Shown here: positions 25,559-33,681 of the stretch, piece by piece
Numbering within the stretch: position 1 is the stretch's first letter
How the letters are laid out: every line of letters starts with the position of its first letter
Assembly: GCA_040756905.1 (NCBI GenBank)
Contig: JBFLYD010000052.1
Span: 1-33,878, forward strand
Origin: Acidobacteriota bacterium
GTDB lineage: Bacteria; Acidobacteriota; Aminicenantia; JBFLYD01
Direction of reading: 5' to 3'
DNA length: 33,878 bases
Position numbers and translations under genes: made by a program
The notes under the pieces: generated by a model
Told to the model about the DNA's origin: nothing
Seen by the model: the letters and a program-made list of their open reading frames with translations, nothing else
The model's database searches: none

Positions 25559-28180
25559 TCAATCAGATACAGGATCATAATAAATTGAGTTGAAGAGTAA
25601 CTTGAAAGTATTATGAGGTTGAGCTCTGTGCTGAATTCCAAAACCGAGAAGAATAACCTTCCCATTTCCAAGAGTAGCCTCTGCTATCGCTCCTTTATTG
25701 AATAAAGCTTTTTCTCCATGGATGTATCCACTCATGAGGGGATTTTCCTCAGGATATTTTGCAATGATCTTTGCTGCTTCCTTTTTTTCAAACGTTGGTA
25801 AAGATGTAAAAGCCGGGCTGTACGAGAAAAAGCCAGATGCCTGTTTTGGCATTCCATAGCACACAGGATGGGTGTTATCAAACTCAATTCTCAATAAGGC
25901 TCCAGAGCATGTAAACTCTTCAGGTTTTACATCCTTTAATGAATTCATAACTGGAATGCCGATTCTCTCTATGGCAAAGTCACAGGCATTATTAATTGTT
26001 ATTAATGCTCCTCCCTCTTCAATAAACCTTTTTATATTCTCAGAACCTGAATCTCCAATTCCGCCAACATATTCAGGAGGAATCGTTCCTAACCTATGTC
26101 CTTCAACAATTGCTTTTGGTGATTGAGAAGGAATGATTAGAACATCATATCTATCTTTCAGATTTCCAGCTCTTATCTCTGCATCATGGATGTTTTTAAA
26201 AGGAAATTCGAATTGCTCAAAAATCCACCTTGTCCATCCTTCATCTATGTTTGCAACCCAGGATTTATAAAGGGCAATTCTAACAGGTTTCAATTTGATA
26301 GTATCCACCTTTATTGTATCCTTAGCTCCGTAAGTTTTAAGATGAAGGTTTTTTGCAATTTTTTCCATCTTTGACTTTGAGATTTTAGCTGAAGGAATTA
26401 TCATTGTGCCTATCGGGTATTCTTTTCCATTTGATTTAAAGCTCCCTTTTGCCCATAACACATCTCCTCCATCTTTAAGCACTCGGTTTACCGCTATGAA
26501 TGAATTGTTTATTTCATGGCTTAAAATATACGCATAAGAGGGGTTTCCAGTGATCTCTCCTTCTGGATAAATGGCTTCTTTCAGAGGGAGAAGATCAACA
26601 TTGAAAGGAGAATTTACAGCTACAGCTTTAACTCCCATCTGAAGAGGAAGAGTCCATCCAGTCACATCATAAGAACGAAGGGGTGCTCCTTCAAATTTTA
26701 CAGGGTCAACGATTCCCTGCCATAGATCAGGGTATTTTCTTAAATCAGGATATTTTTGAATTTCAAATATATTTTTAACAAACAGAGCAAAGGGTTGATC
26801 CATTTTTATAACATATGAACCTTCTGGATATGTAACTCCATCTGCTGTAAATTTTGAAGTTGCTCTGTTAACTTCGACTCCAAGGAGCATCATTTTTTCA
26901 ATCAGAAGAGCCGCAGCATCAGGGTCTCTTTGATCAGCAGGGATAATCCATGCAACTGGAGGCTCTTTTCTAAACCTTTCTATCACATCTTTACCCATTT
27001 TGTATTTATCAAAAAGAAGTTCTTCTTTGTGTTTAGCAGCCACATCAAGCACTGCAATTGATGCAGTAAGACAATAATCTACTGCATCCTTCAATCTCCA
27101 CCATCCTCCTTTCCATGGGCTCGGATAAAAAGCTGAGATTGTTAATTCCTGATATTCCTCTGGGAAATCCCTGATTGTATAAAAGTATGGAGTTGCATAT
27201 CTGTAAAGAGCTGTTTCAGTAAGAATTGAAATGATATTATGAGAATCAACAACCTGAGTTACATAGCCAGGGTACCAGGTATCGAATACAATTCTTGAAA
27301 TTGCTCCCTCTTTTTCTTCCTGGTCAAAAGCAGCTCCCATAGCAGAGCCAATTAAATTCTGCCAGCGAACTACTAACGGATGAACGTTTGGATTTGTGGG
27401 TTCGGAATTTGGTGGTATCCATATTCTTGCTGGAAATGGAGCTGTCTGATGGTGATTGTAAAGGATATTTGGAAACCATTCCTTATGAGCAATTTTTGTA
27501 AGATGCTGGGTTTCAACCTGATTGACCATAAAGGAGTCACGATTATTGTCGTGGCCAACGTATTTGTGATAAAGCCAGGGCATCGGACTTACTTCATATG
27601 GAGTGCCGAGATTTTTGTTATACCATTCAGCTAACAAATCCATTCCATCTGGATTTGCAAAAACTAAAATTATTATGACATTGTCAAGTATATTTTTTAC
27701 TTTCTGGGAATTTGAGCTGACCAGATCATAAGCTAATTGAATCAAATGCTGAGCGGGAGCACATTCAGTAGCATGCAGTCCACCATCTATATAAACTATG
27801 GATTTTCCCTCTTTGATTAGTTTTTTTACCTCTTCTTCAGTAACTCCTTTTACAAGGGCAAGTCTCTTTGAAATCTCTTTGTAGTGATCAAGTTTTTTTA
27901 TATTCTCCGAGGAAGAGATTGTTGCATAAGTCATAACTTTCCCCATCGATGTTTTTCCAACATCAAAAAGTTTCATCTTATCTGTGGATTGAGCTAAAAT
28001 TTTAAAATATTCAATTGCCTGCTCGTAGGTCGCCAGATGATAATCAGCCCCAACTTTGAATCCAAGTATCTTTTCAGGAGGTGGCATAACTTCAGAATTT
28101 AATCCATTTGAAAAAATTAAAAAAGAAACAATACATATAATAAACCAACAAATTCTGATGAAAAAAATTTTTTCTTTCAA
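25559..28180 (-). CDS. Exported M14-family zinc carboxypeptidase-like protein
   Basis: About 873 residues. I use the TTG at 28180, because AGAGAGGGA precedes it at good spacing; an in-frame TTG at 28198 is the longer option. The signal peptide is FFIRICWFIICIVSFLIFSNG. The peptidase domain (about 50-370) has the zinc motif HATE in DGGLHATECAPAQ (about 136-139), GHDNNRD for substrate binding, the third zinc ligand in NILYNHHQT and the catalytic Glu region ILTETALYR. The remaining 500 residues form an alpha/beta region with a class I amidotransferase-like end (DVLIIPSQSP, PEYVGGIGDSGSENIKRFIEEGGALI). It probably trims peptides outside the cytoplasm. It is downstream of an amino-acid transporter on the same strand, but 260 bases away with its own candidate promoter. 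Confidence 0.9.
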   Translation of the reverse strand: MKEKIFFIRICWFIICIVSFLIFSNGLNSEVMPPPEKILGFKVGADYHLATYEQAIEYFKILAQSTDKMKLFDVGKTSMGKVMTYATISSSENIKKLDHYKEISKRLALVKGVTEEEVKKLIKEGKSIVYIDGGLHATECAPAQHLIQLAYDLVSSNSQKVKNILDNVIIILVFANPDGMDLLAEWYNKNLGTPYEVSPMPWLYHKYVGHDNNRDSFMVNQVETQHLTKIAHKEWFPNILYNHHQTAPFPARIWIPPNSEPTNPNVHPLVVRWQNLIGSAMGAAFDQEEKEGAISRIVFDTWYPGYVTQVVDSHNIISILTETALYRYATPYFYTIRDFPEEYQELTISAFYPSPWKGGWWRLKDAVDYCLTASIAVLDVAAKHKEELLFDKYKMGKDVIERFRKEPPVAWIIPADQRDPDAAALLIEKMMLLGVEVNRATSKFTADGVTYPEGSYVIKMDQPFALFVKNIFEIQKYPDLRKYPDLWQGIVDPVKFEGAPLRSYDVTGWTLPLQMGVKAVAVNSPFNVDLLPLKEAIYPEGEITGNPSYAYILSHEINNSFIAVNRVLKDGGDVLWAKGSFKSNGKEYPIGTMIIPSAKISKSKMEKIAKNLHLKTYGAKDTIKVDTIKLKPVRIALYKSWVANIDEGWTRWIFEQFEFPFKNIHDAEIRAGNLKDRYDVLIIPSQSPKAIVEGHRLGTIPPEYVGGIGDSGSENIKRFIEEGGALITINNACDFAIERIGIPVMNSLKDVKPEEFTCSGALLRIEFDNTHPVCYGMPKQASGFFSYSPAFTSLPTFEKKEAAKIIAKYPEENPLMSGYIHGEKALFNKGAIAEATLGNGKVILLGFGIQHRAQPHNTFKLLFNSIYYDPVSD

Positions 28181-28227
28181 TTTTCCCTCTCTTTCCAAAT
28201 ATTAATGTTTCTATTTTTTAATTTATA

Positions 28228-28256
28228 AATCTAACTCTTAAAAGCTCTATTGTCAA
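28228..28256 (-). promoter_or_regulatory. Candidate promoter of the M14 peptidase gene
   Basis: On the minus strand a perfect TTGACA (28251-28256), a 17-bp spacer and TAGATT (28228-28233). Transcription would start near 28221, leaving about 40 bases before the TTG start with its AGAGAGGGA site. The rest of the 28199-28458 gap has a short GC-richer stretch (28318-28385) with no frame longer than about 20 codons, and otherwise AT-rich DNA. Confidence 0.45.
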
Positions 28257-28458
28257 ATATACGCCTTTTTTAATAAGCAAGTAAAGTTTTGTAGAAGAAG
28301 AATTTAATTTAACTTTAATGGGCAGTAAGGGTGGCCAAGAAACCGAAGGTTCCTGAAAACCGTCACGAATGCTGAGCGGGCATGATCCCCTCACTTATTT
28401 TAAAGTATGAGTGAAATTAAAACCAATAGAAGATAATGTTTTTTGAATTATGCATAAA

Positions 28459-29802
28459 TTATATATTCTTTCGCTTTTTAATTTTCCAAATATAATAAAC
28501 AGGAAAACCGGATAATACAAAAAATATTCCTAAAAGAGAGTTTCGCGGCTCTCTTATAAGAGTATTAATAACAAGAAATAAAGCTCCTGAAATAAATAAC
28601 AAAGGCACCACTGGGTATCCAAATGTCCTGTAAGGTCTTTGTAAATCAGGCATTTTTTTCCTTAATGCTATCACTGCTAAAGCACCCATTCCATAGAATA
28701 TCCAGCCTATAAAAAGAGTGTAGGTAAAAAGCTCGGTGAATCCTCCAACAATCAATATTAAAAAAGATGCCCAGATTCCCTGTAAAATTATTGAATAAAC
28801 AGGAGTTCTGAATTTTGGATGTATAAACTCAGCCTTTTTGAAAAAAAGCCTGTCTTTTGCCATTGCATAATAGACCCTTGGGCCTGTTAAAATCAATCCA
28901 TTTGTAGCTCCATAGATTGAAATCAGGATTGCCACTGAGATAAGGATGCCGGCTCCTGGACCTATAATTTCTTCCATCACAACAGAAGCGACTTTTTCTG
29001 AGTGAATAATCCTATCAACGGGGAGGATGTATAAATATGCCATGTTTGCTATTAGATAAACCGCAATAACGAATAGTGTTCCTAAAAGCAAGCTAAAAGG
29101 TAAATTTTTTCTTGGATTTTTTATCTCTCCTGCAGAAAAAGTTACCAGGTGCCAGCCTTCATATGCCCATAATGCTGCTATCATTGCGATTCCAAAATCA
29201 CTTAAAATATTTCTTGAGATAAAGCCAGAAGAGCTTAAAAAATTTGAAAAACTACCCTTTCCTATAAAAAAAGCACTAAAGACAATAAAAAATATTGCAA
29301 AAGTCTTTAGAAATCCAAAAAGGTTCTGAACAAATGCTCCAAACCTGACACCCAAACAATTTATTGCTGTTAATAAAAGTATTGCAATTATTGAAATTAT
29401 TCTTATCCAGAAATGAGATAGAGGAAATAGATAACCAAAATATATAGAAAAGGCATATGCGAGAGTTGCAATCGACCCAGTATTTATCACTAAAAAAAGA
29501 GCCCATCCAAAAAGAAAGCCTGCCAAATGCCCGAATGCCTCACGAATAAAAACATACAATCCACCTGCCTTTGGAAAGGCTGCACCAAGTTCTGAATAAG
29601 AAAGAGCACCAAAAAAACTTAAAATCCCGGCTGCAATCCATACAAGGAAAATCAATACTACAGAATGCACTTTGCCCGCTATCTGCGCAGGTACAAGAAA
29701 AATCCCTGAACCGATAATTGTTCCTATAACAATCAAAGTTCCATCAAACAATCCAAGTTTTCTCGGCAATTCCTCTGAAAGTCGCTCTTCTTTGTTTAAC
29801 AT
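28459..29802 (-). CDS. APC-family amino acid transporter
   Basis: 447 residues with about twelve membrane helices. The APC signature is at the start (GTLIVIGTIIGSGIFLVPAQIA). Further family blocks are FPKAGGLYVFIREAFGHLAGFLFGW, ALWAYEGWHLVTFSAGEIKNPRKNLP and GPRVYYAMAKDRLFFKKAEF. The arrangement is that of the LAT/SteT-type exchangers and related amino acid permeases. The substrate is unknown. Its ATG has GGAGGAGAT upstream and begins 13 bases after the nuclease gene, so they are likely co-transcribed although their functions seem unrelated. Confidence 0.93.
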   Translation of the reverse strand: MLNKEERLSEELPRKLGLFDGTLIVIGTIIGSGIFLVPAQIAGKVHSVVLIFLVWIAAGILSFFGALSYSELGAAFPKAGGLYVFIREAFGHLAGFLFGWALFLVINTGSIATLAYAFSIYFGYLFPLSHFWIRIISIIAILLLTAINCLGVRFGAFVQNLFGFLKTFAIFFIVFSAFFIGKGSFSNFLSSSGFISRNILSDFGIAMIAALWAYEGWHLVTFSAGEIKNPRKNLPFSLLLGTLFVIAVYLIANMAYLYILPVDRIIHSEKVASVVMEEIIGPGAGILISVAILISIYGATNGLILTGPRVYYAMAKDRLFFKKAEFIHPKFRTPVYSIILQGIWASFLILIVGGFTELFTYTLFIGWIFYGMGALAVIALRKKMPDLQRPYRTFGYPVVPLLFISGALFLVINTLIREPRNSLLGIFFVLSGFPVYYIWKIKKRKNI

Positions 29803-29815
29803 CTTATCTCCTCCA

Positions 29816-31024
29816 TCAATCTTCTTTTAATCTCGAAAGATTTATAGATTTTAACTTCTCAATTTTAAAATATTTTTTTATCTTTTCTGTTAGCTCTGGC
29901 CCCCAGACTTCTTCAGTAACTATTCTTCTCATCTCAGGAAAGCTCAATTTACAAACTTCATTCCATTTATTCGCTTCTCTTATTAGAGTCTCAAGCTCTT
30001 CCCTTTCTTTTTCATTTTTAAAATCATAAGAAACATTTACTCTTTTTGATATGGTAGCTTTAAATTGATCTCCTCTAACAACATCTAATCCTTCTTTTTC
30101 TGCATATTTGAGGATAAGGTCTTTCAGCCTTTCCATTTCATTTTCAATTTTTTCCGTCTGTATTTTTAAATCATCTATTTCTTCTTTTAATTTTACATAT
30201 TGATTAACAAGCTTCACCCCATCATCTTCCAGATATTCATCTTCTGTTAAATTCTCTACGATAAAAAAATGCTTTCTTCTCGGACAGAGATCCTGGTAAA
30301 CACACCATTCACATAGCTCAGATTCATGAGGTTCAAACCTTACTTCCCTTTCTACTTTTTTAATCAGAGCAATCGTATTTCTTATTAGATCTTTTAATTG
30401 ATCTTCACCTCTTTCCGATGAAAATTCTTTATCAAAGTATACAAAGTGCCAGATCAACTTTATTCTCTGCGCATCTCTCCACATTTTTTGGACTCCAATC
30501 TGGTAGAGACCGAGCTGCTTATCCTTATCGAGGTCTTTTTGGGTAGGTAAAGTTGTTGAAGTTTTATAATCATGGATTTCATAAATTCCATCTTCTGATT
30601 GAGATATTCTATCTATTACTCCAAAAATTTTATACATTCCTCTATCATCAAGGGGGATTTCTATTGATCTTTCGAGGCTTAATACTCTTGAGGAATCAAA
30701 CGGATAATATCTTCTATAATAATCTTCGATGCATCTTTCACCGATTTTTTTATAATCTTCAACGGACCATTCTTTTTTTATAACAAATATTTCCTCATGA
30801 AAATTAGATTTCCATTGTCCTCTAAAGTAATTTATTAACTCATCAAGCGTGAAAATTTTTATTTTCAAATTCTTGTAAAGAAATTCCATCGTTTTATGGA
30901 ATGTTCTTCCCAACAAAATTTCAACAGGTTCTATCCTTCTTTCAATTTTATCTATATACCTCAACTTAAACTGATGAGGACACTTTTCAAATAAATCCAA
31001 TTTTGAGTATGAATATACTGGCAT
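29816..31024 (-). CDS. PD-(D/E)XK nuclease of the RecB/Cas4/AddB type with Fe-S cysteines
   Basis: 402 residues. Active-site residues are D138 (GVIDRIS), then D152 and K154 in EIHDYKTS, with the QLGLYQIGV helix (the Q-x-x-x-Y motif) after them. The cysteines match an Fe-S cluster set: C15 in FEKCPHQFKLRY, and C238, C241 and C247 in CEWCVYQDLCPRR. After the nuclease core, residues about 255-310 form a Lys/Glu-rich coiled coil, and a basic C-terminal tail follows. The start has AGAAGGAGG. There is no helicase domain, no CRISPR array and no cas gene nearby, so this is an orphan RecB-like nuclease. It may process DNA ends in repair. Confidence 0.9.
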   Translation of the reverse strand: MPVYSYSKLDLFEKCPHQFKLRYIDKIERRIEPVEILLGRTFHKTMEFLYKNLKIKIFTLDELINYFRGQWKSNFHEEIFVIKKEWSVEDYKKIGERCIEDYYRRYYPFDSSRVLSLERSIEIPLDDRGMYKIFGVIDRISQSEDGIYEIHDYKTSTTLPTQKDLDKDKQLGLYQIGVQKMWRDAQRIKLIWHFVYFDKEFSSERGEDQLKDLIRNTIALIKKVEREVRFEPHESELCEWCVYQDLCPRRKHFFIVENLTEDEYLEDDGVKLVNQYVKLKEEIDDLKIQTEKIENEMERLKDLILKYAEKEGLDVVRGDQFKATISKRVNVSYDFKNEKEREELETLIREANKWNEVCKLSFPEMRRIVTEEVWGPELTEKIKKYFKIEKLKSINLSRLKED

Positions 31025-31147
31025 ATTGCCTCCTTCTCAATAAAGTTTTCTTCATCAAACATTTGCTAAAAACTTTATCAAAAATTATTTCAATTTTCCA
31101 TCTTTTTCTAATACAGACGAATTATATAAATTGAATTTTATTTTTAT

Positions 31148-31176
31148 TTGACTTTTTATTTTCTTTTTGATATTTT
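31148..31176 (+). promoter_or_regulatory. Candidate promoter of the DUF4386-like gene
   Basis: TTGACT (31148-31153), a 17-bp spacer and TATTTT (31171-31176). Transcription would begin near 31183, giving a 22-base leader that includes the AAGGAGGTG ribosome-binding site. It lies in the 180-bp divergent gap before the nuclease gene. Confidence 0.5.
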
Positions 31177-31204
31177 CCCATCAAATTAATGAAGGAGGTG
31201 CGTT

Positions 31205-31885
31205 TTGGATAAAAAGGGTCTTTACATGGTAACAGGTTTTTGTGCAATCCTTGCAGGTATTCTAAGTGTGGTAGGTTATATCTGTTATTTGATCGGTGTG
31301 CAATCAATTAAAATGCCCATGCCGCAGAATGTAGATGATGTTATTAAAGTCTTTAAGGCTCCTTTTGTTCAGGCAGCAGCGAACATAAATGCTCTTAGTT
31401 TAATTTTTCTCTTTCCTGGAATTGTTGGAATAATGTTATTTCTTTATCAGAAAGCCAAGGGATTATCAGTTGTCGGGTTTACATTTGGAGTCTTAGGATT
31501 CCTCTTATTCTTTCTTGAAATGTTTATTGAATCAGGAATTGGAAGAATTGCGTGGGGACAGGAGCAGATGATAGCACCCGAAGCTGTAAAAACATCTGTT
31601 GGGATTTTCTATCTACTGGATGAATTTATAATGTTTCCAGGTCTTTTTCTAACAGCTGTATTTTATCTTCTATTTGGTTTTGCGTTCAAAAGGTTTGATG
31701 GCATCTCAAAAACAATTGGTAATCTCTTCCTCCTTACGGTTTTATTCTTTATTCTTACCTTTATTTTCTTCGCTGTGAAAAGTAATCTAATTGCAAGTAT
31801 CTGTATTCTTATTCAGGTTATACTTGTTGCTATAGCTTTAGTAATGGCTGGGAGCATGTTAAGAAAGTTTGAGCCTACTGATTAA
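31205..31885 (+). CDS. DUF4386-like multi-pass membrane protein
   Basis: 226 residues from a TTG start. The start is supported by AAGGAGGTG, an almost perfect ribosome-binding site five or six bases before it. Six hydrophobic segments are spread over the chain (first two near 8-30 and 55-80; last two near 165-190 and 195-218). The loop between helices 3 and 4 carries IESGIGRIAWGQEQM. The overall plan resembles the DUF4386 family, whose function is unknown. It is a single-gene unit with its own candidate promoter. Confidence 0.75.
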   Translation: MDKKGLYMVTGFCAILAGILSVVGYICYLIGVQSIKMPMPQNVDDVIKVFKAPFVQAAANINALSLIFLFPGIVGIMLFLYQKAKGLSVVGFTFGVLGFLLFFLEMFIESGIGRIAWGQEQMIAPEAVKTSVGIFYLLDEFIMFPGLFLTAVFYLLFGFAFKRFDGISKTIGNLFLLTVLFFILTFIFFAVKSNLIASICILIQVILVAIALVMAGSMLRKFEPTD

Positions 31886-32040
31886 AGAATAAAAAAACTA
31901 TTATATTTTTTAGACCAAAAAACAACATCTTAAACTGAGAAAGTTAAATTTGTAAAATATTATTTTCTCGTTTATTATTTAATTGTATTCCAGGGAGAGA
32001 AGTCTGATTTAACAGGCATCAAAAGTTAGAATGAAATTCT

Positions 32041-32262
32041 ATGTTTAACAAAGAAGAAAAATGGATTGAAATTTATACTGCTAACGGTAAAACTGAGGCA
32101 GATATAATAAAATCAAAGTTAGAATCCGAAGATATTCCTGTTTTTTTAAAATATGACGTTATAGGAACGATTTTCGGGATCACTCTAAATGGCCTTGGAA
32201 AAGTAAAAATTCTTGTTCCTGAATTAAAATCAGAAGAGGCAAAAATACTCTTAAACATATAA
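32041..32262 (+). CDS. Small DUF2007-like protein
   Basis: 73 residues matching the pattern of the DUF2007 family. A strand (WIEIYTANG) is followed by a helix starting with KTEADIIKSKLESEDIPVFL, a variable loop and a last strand KVKILVPE before EEAKILL. The fold is a small alpha/beta domain sometimes described as a signal-transduction module, without a known reaction. No ribosome-binding site is evident, and the 155-base gap before it is plain AT-rich DNA. Confidence 0.72.
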   Translation: MFNKEEKWIEIYTANGKTEADIIKSKLESEDIPVFLKYDVIGTIFGITLNGLGKVKILVPELKSEEAKILLNI

Positions 32263-32277
32263 GCTACGCAAGTAAAC

Positions 32278-32424
32278 TAATACAAACGCATTAAGTAAGA
32301 TGACATATACTCATAGTATTGTCATTCCCGCGTAGGCGGGAATCCAGTTTTATCATTATGTTTCTGGATTCCTGCTTTTGCAGGAATGACGGTAAATGTA
32401 ACATTATTAATTTCGTTTATATTA
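32278..32424. repeat. Palindromic MITE-like element B
   Basis: The left end TAATACAAACGCATTAA (from 32278) pairs imperfectly, about 20 of 28, with the right end running to 32424. The core 32321-32390 is a strong hairpin: GTCATTCCCGC...GGCGGGAATCCAG against CTGGATTCCTGC...GCAGGAATGAC. The core is the same as that of element A (154-220). The ends are of the type seen in elements C and D. There is no coding capacity. Confidence 0.7.
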
Positions 32425-32576
32425 ATACAAATGCAATAAATGATGTTACATGTAGGGCAGGGTTTTAGCCTTGTATTAAGCAACCCCCGAATCAACCCAT
32501 GAAACAAGTTCAGGGCAAGGTTCGGGGCAGGCTCTGAAGGGTTGCCCTACAAATTATTTATTGCATTTGTATTAAT
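32421..32576. repeat. Palindromic MITE-like element C
   Basis: A perfect 21-bp terminal inverted repeat at 32421-32441 and 32556-32576 (inner unit ATTTATTGCATTTGTATTAA). It encloses a second perfect 9-bp pair, TGTAGGGCA at 32451 and TGCCCTACA at 32543. The left end overlaps the right end of element B by four bases. Together B and C fill most of the 430-base gap between the DUF2007 gene and the next gene; the remainder (32577-32692) is AT-rich and holds only a candidate promoter. Confidence 0.75.
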
Positions 32577-32656
32577 ATATTTCCTAAGGAAGAAAAAACG
32601 CTTCCAGAAATAAAAATGTAAGTTGCTATTTAAATTTAAACCTTAAAAGAATCTAA

Positions 32657-32686
32657 TTGAAATTATTAATGTATATAGATTAAAAT
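32657..32686 (+). promoter_or_regulatory. Candidate promoter giving a leaderless message
   Basis: TTGAAA (32657-32662), an 18-bp spacer and TAAAAT (32681-32686). The GTG start codon lies 6 bases after the -10 box, which is where transcription itself should begin. No ribosome-binding site exists, in keeping with leaderless translation. Confidence 0.4.
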
Positions 32687-32692
32687 TCTGCT

Positions 32693-33643
32693 GTGCCATC
32701 AAAATATAAGTATAAACCTTTATCTCCTGGTGGAATTAAAACAATTTCTCTCGATGAAAGAGAGAGCAAGGTTGATATCGAAGATTTTGGAAAGCCTGCT
32801 CAAAAGTCATCCACTTTTAGAGAATTCTTTAATTCATTGCCTGATATTCTTGCTTCGAAAGATTTAAAAGACCTAATAGAAAAAATTCATGAGGCTCAGA
32901 AAAAAAATAAACCAATAATTTTTGGATTGGGAGCTCATTTTATAAAAGTCGGCTTAAATCAGTTCTTAATTGATTTAATGAAAGGTAATTTTGTAACAGC
33001 AATTTCAATGAACGGCGCAGGAATGATTCATGATTTTGAAATAGCCTACTCAGGAAAAACATCCGAGGATGTTGAAAAACATCTGAAGGATGGAAGTTTT
33101 GGCATGGCTGAAGAAACTGGAAAATTACTTTCAGAAGCGATTAAAAGCGGGGATTCAGAGGAACTCGGTTTAGGAGAATCAATCGGAAAATTTTTAGCTG
33201 AAAAAAATTTCAGATATAAAGAGAAAAGCATTTTTTCCAGGGCTTATGATTTGAACATTCCTGTTACAGTCCATATGGCAATTGGTACTGATACCATTCA
33301 TTTTTATCCAGATTTTTCAGGTGAATCAGCAGGAAGAGCATCTTTGAGGGACTTTTTTCTTCTATCCTCAATTATGACCAATTTAGAAGGAGGGGTTTAT
33401 CTAAACATTGGTTCTGCAGTAATTTTGCCAGAGGTGTTTTTAAAAGCTTTAACGTTTGTAAGAAACAAAGGCTATCCAATTGAAAATTTTACAACAGCAG
33501 TTTTCGATTTTATTCATCATTACAGACCTTATGAGAATGTGACTAAAAGACCAGTTGGAAACAAAGGAAAGGGCTATTATTTTATCGGTCACCATGAAAT
33601 TATGATTCCCCTCCTCTTTCAGGCCCTCATTGAATTTAAATAA
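32693..33643 (+). CDS. Deoxyhypusine-synthase-like protein of unknown function
   Basis: 316 residues from a GTG start. An N-terminal arm is followed by a Rossmann-like core. Blocks similar in order to deoxyhypusine synthase are FGLGAHFIKVGL, SMNGAGMIHDFE (like the TAGG-x-EED block), SIFSRAYDLNIPVTVHMAIGTD (like the SILYWAYKNNIPVF block) and LNIGSAVILPEVFLKAL. The C-terminal GYYFIGHHEIMIPLL replaces the region where the synthase has its catalytic Lys in GGGxxKHH, so spermidine-dependent hypusine chemistry is doubtful. Bacteria lack eIF5A, so the natural substrate is unknown. The likeness is by eye and moderate; a distinct NAD-binding enzyme is possible. Confidence 0.6.
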   Translation: MPSKYKYKPLSPGGIKTISLDERESKVDIEDFGKPAQKSSTFREFFNSLPDILASKDLKDLIEKIHEAQKKNKPIIFGLGAHFIKVGLNQFLIDLMKGNFVTAISMNGAGMIHDFEIAYSGKTSEDVEKHLKDGSFGMAEETGKLLSEAIKSGDSEELGLGESIGKFLAEKNFRYKEKSIFSRAYDLNIPVTVHMAIGTDTIHFYPDFSGESAGRASLRDFFLLSSIMTNLEGGVYLNIGSAVILPEVFLKALTFVRNKGYPIENFTTAVFDFIHHYRPYENVTKRPVGNKGKGYYFIGHHEIMIPLLFQALIEFK

Positions 33644-33681
33644 ATACATTTCTATAGAATATTGGGAAGTCAACCATCTTC

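Noticed and set aside
32278-32576. CRISPR-like repeats
   Set aside because: The repeats are inverted, not direct with regular spacers, and the units differ in their cores; no array was found anywhere in the window.
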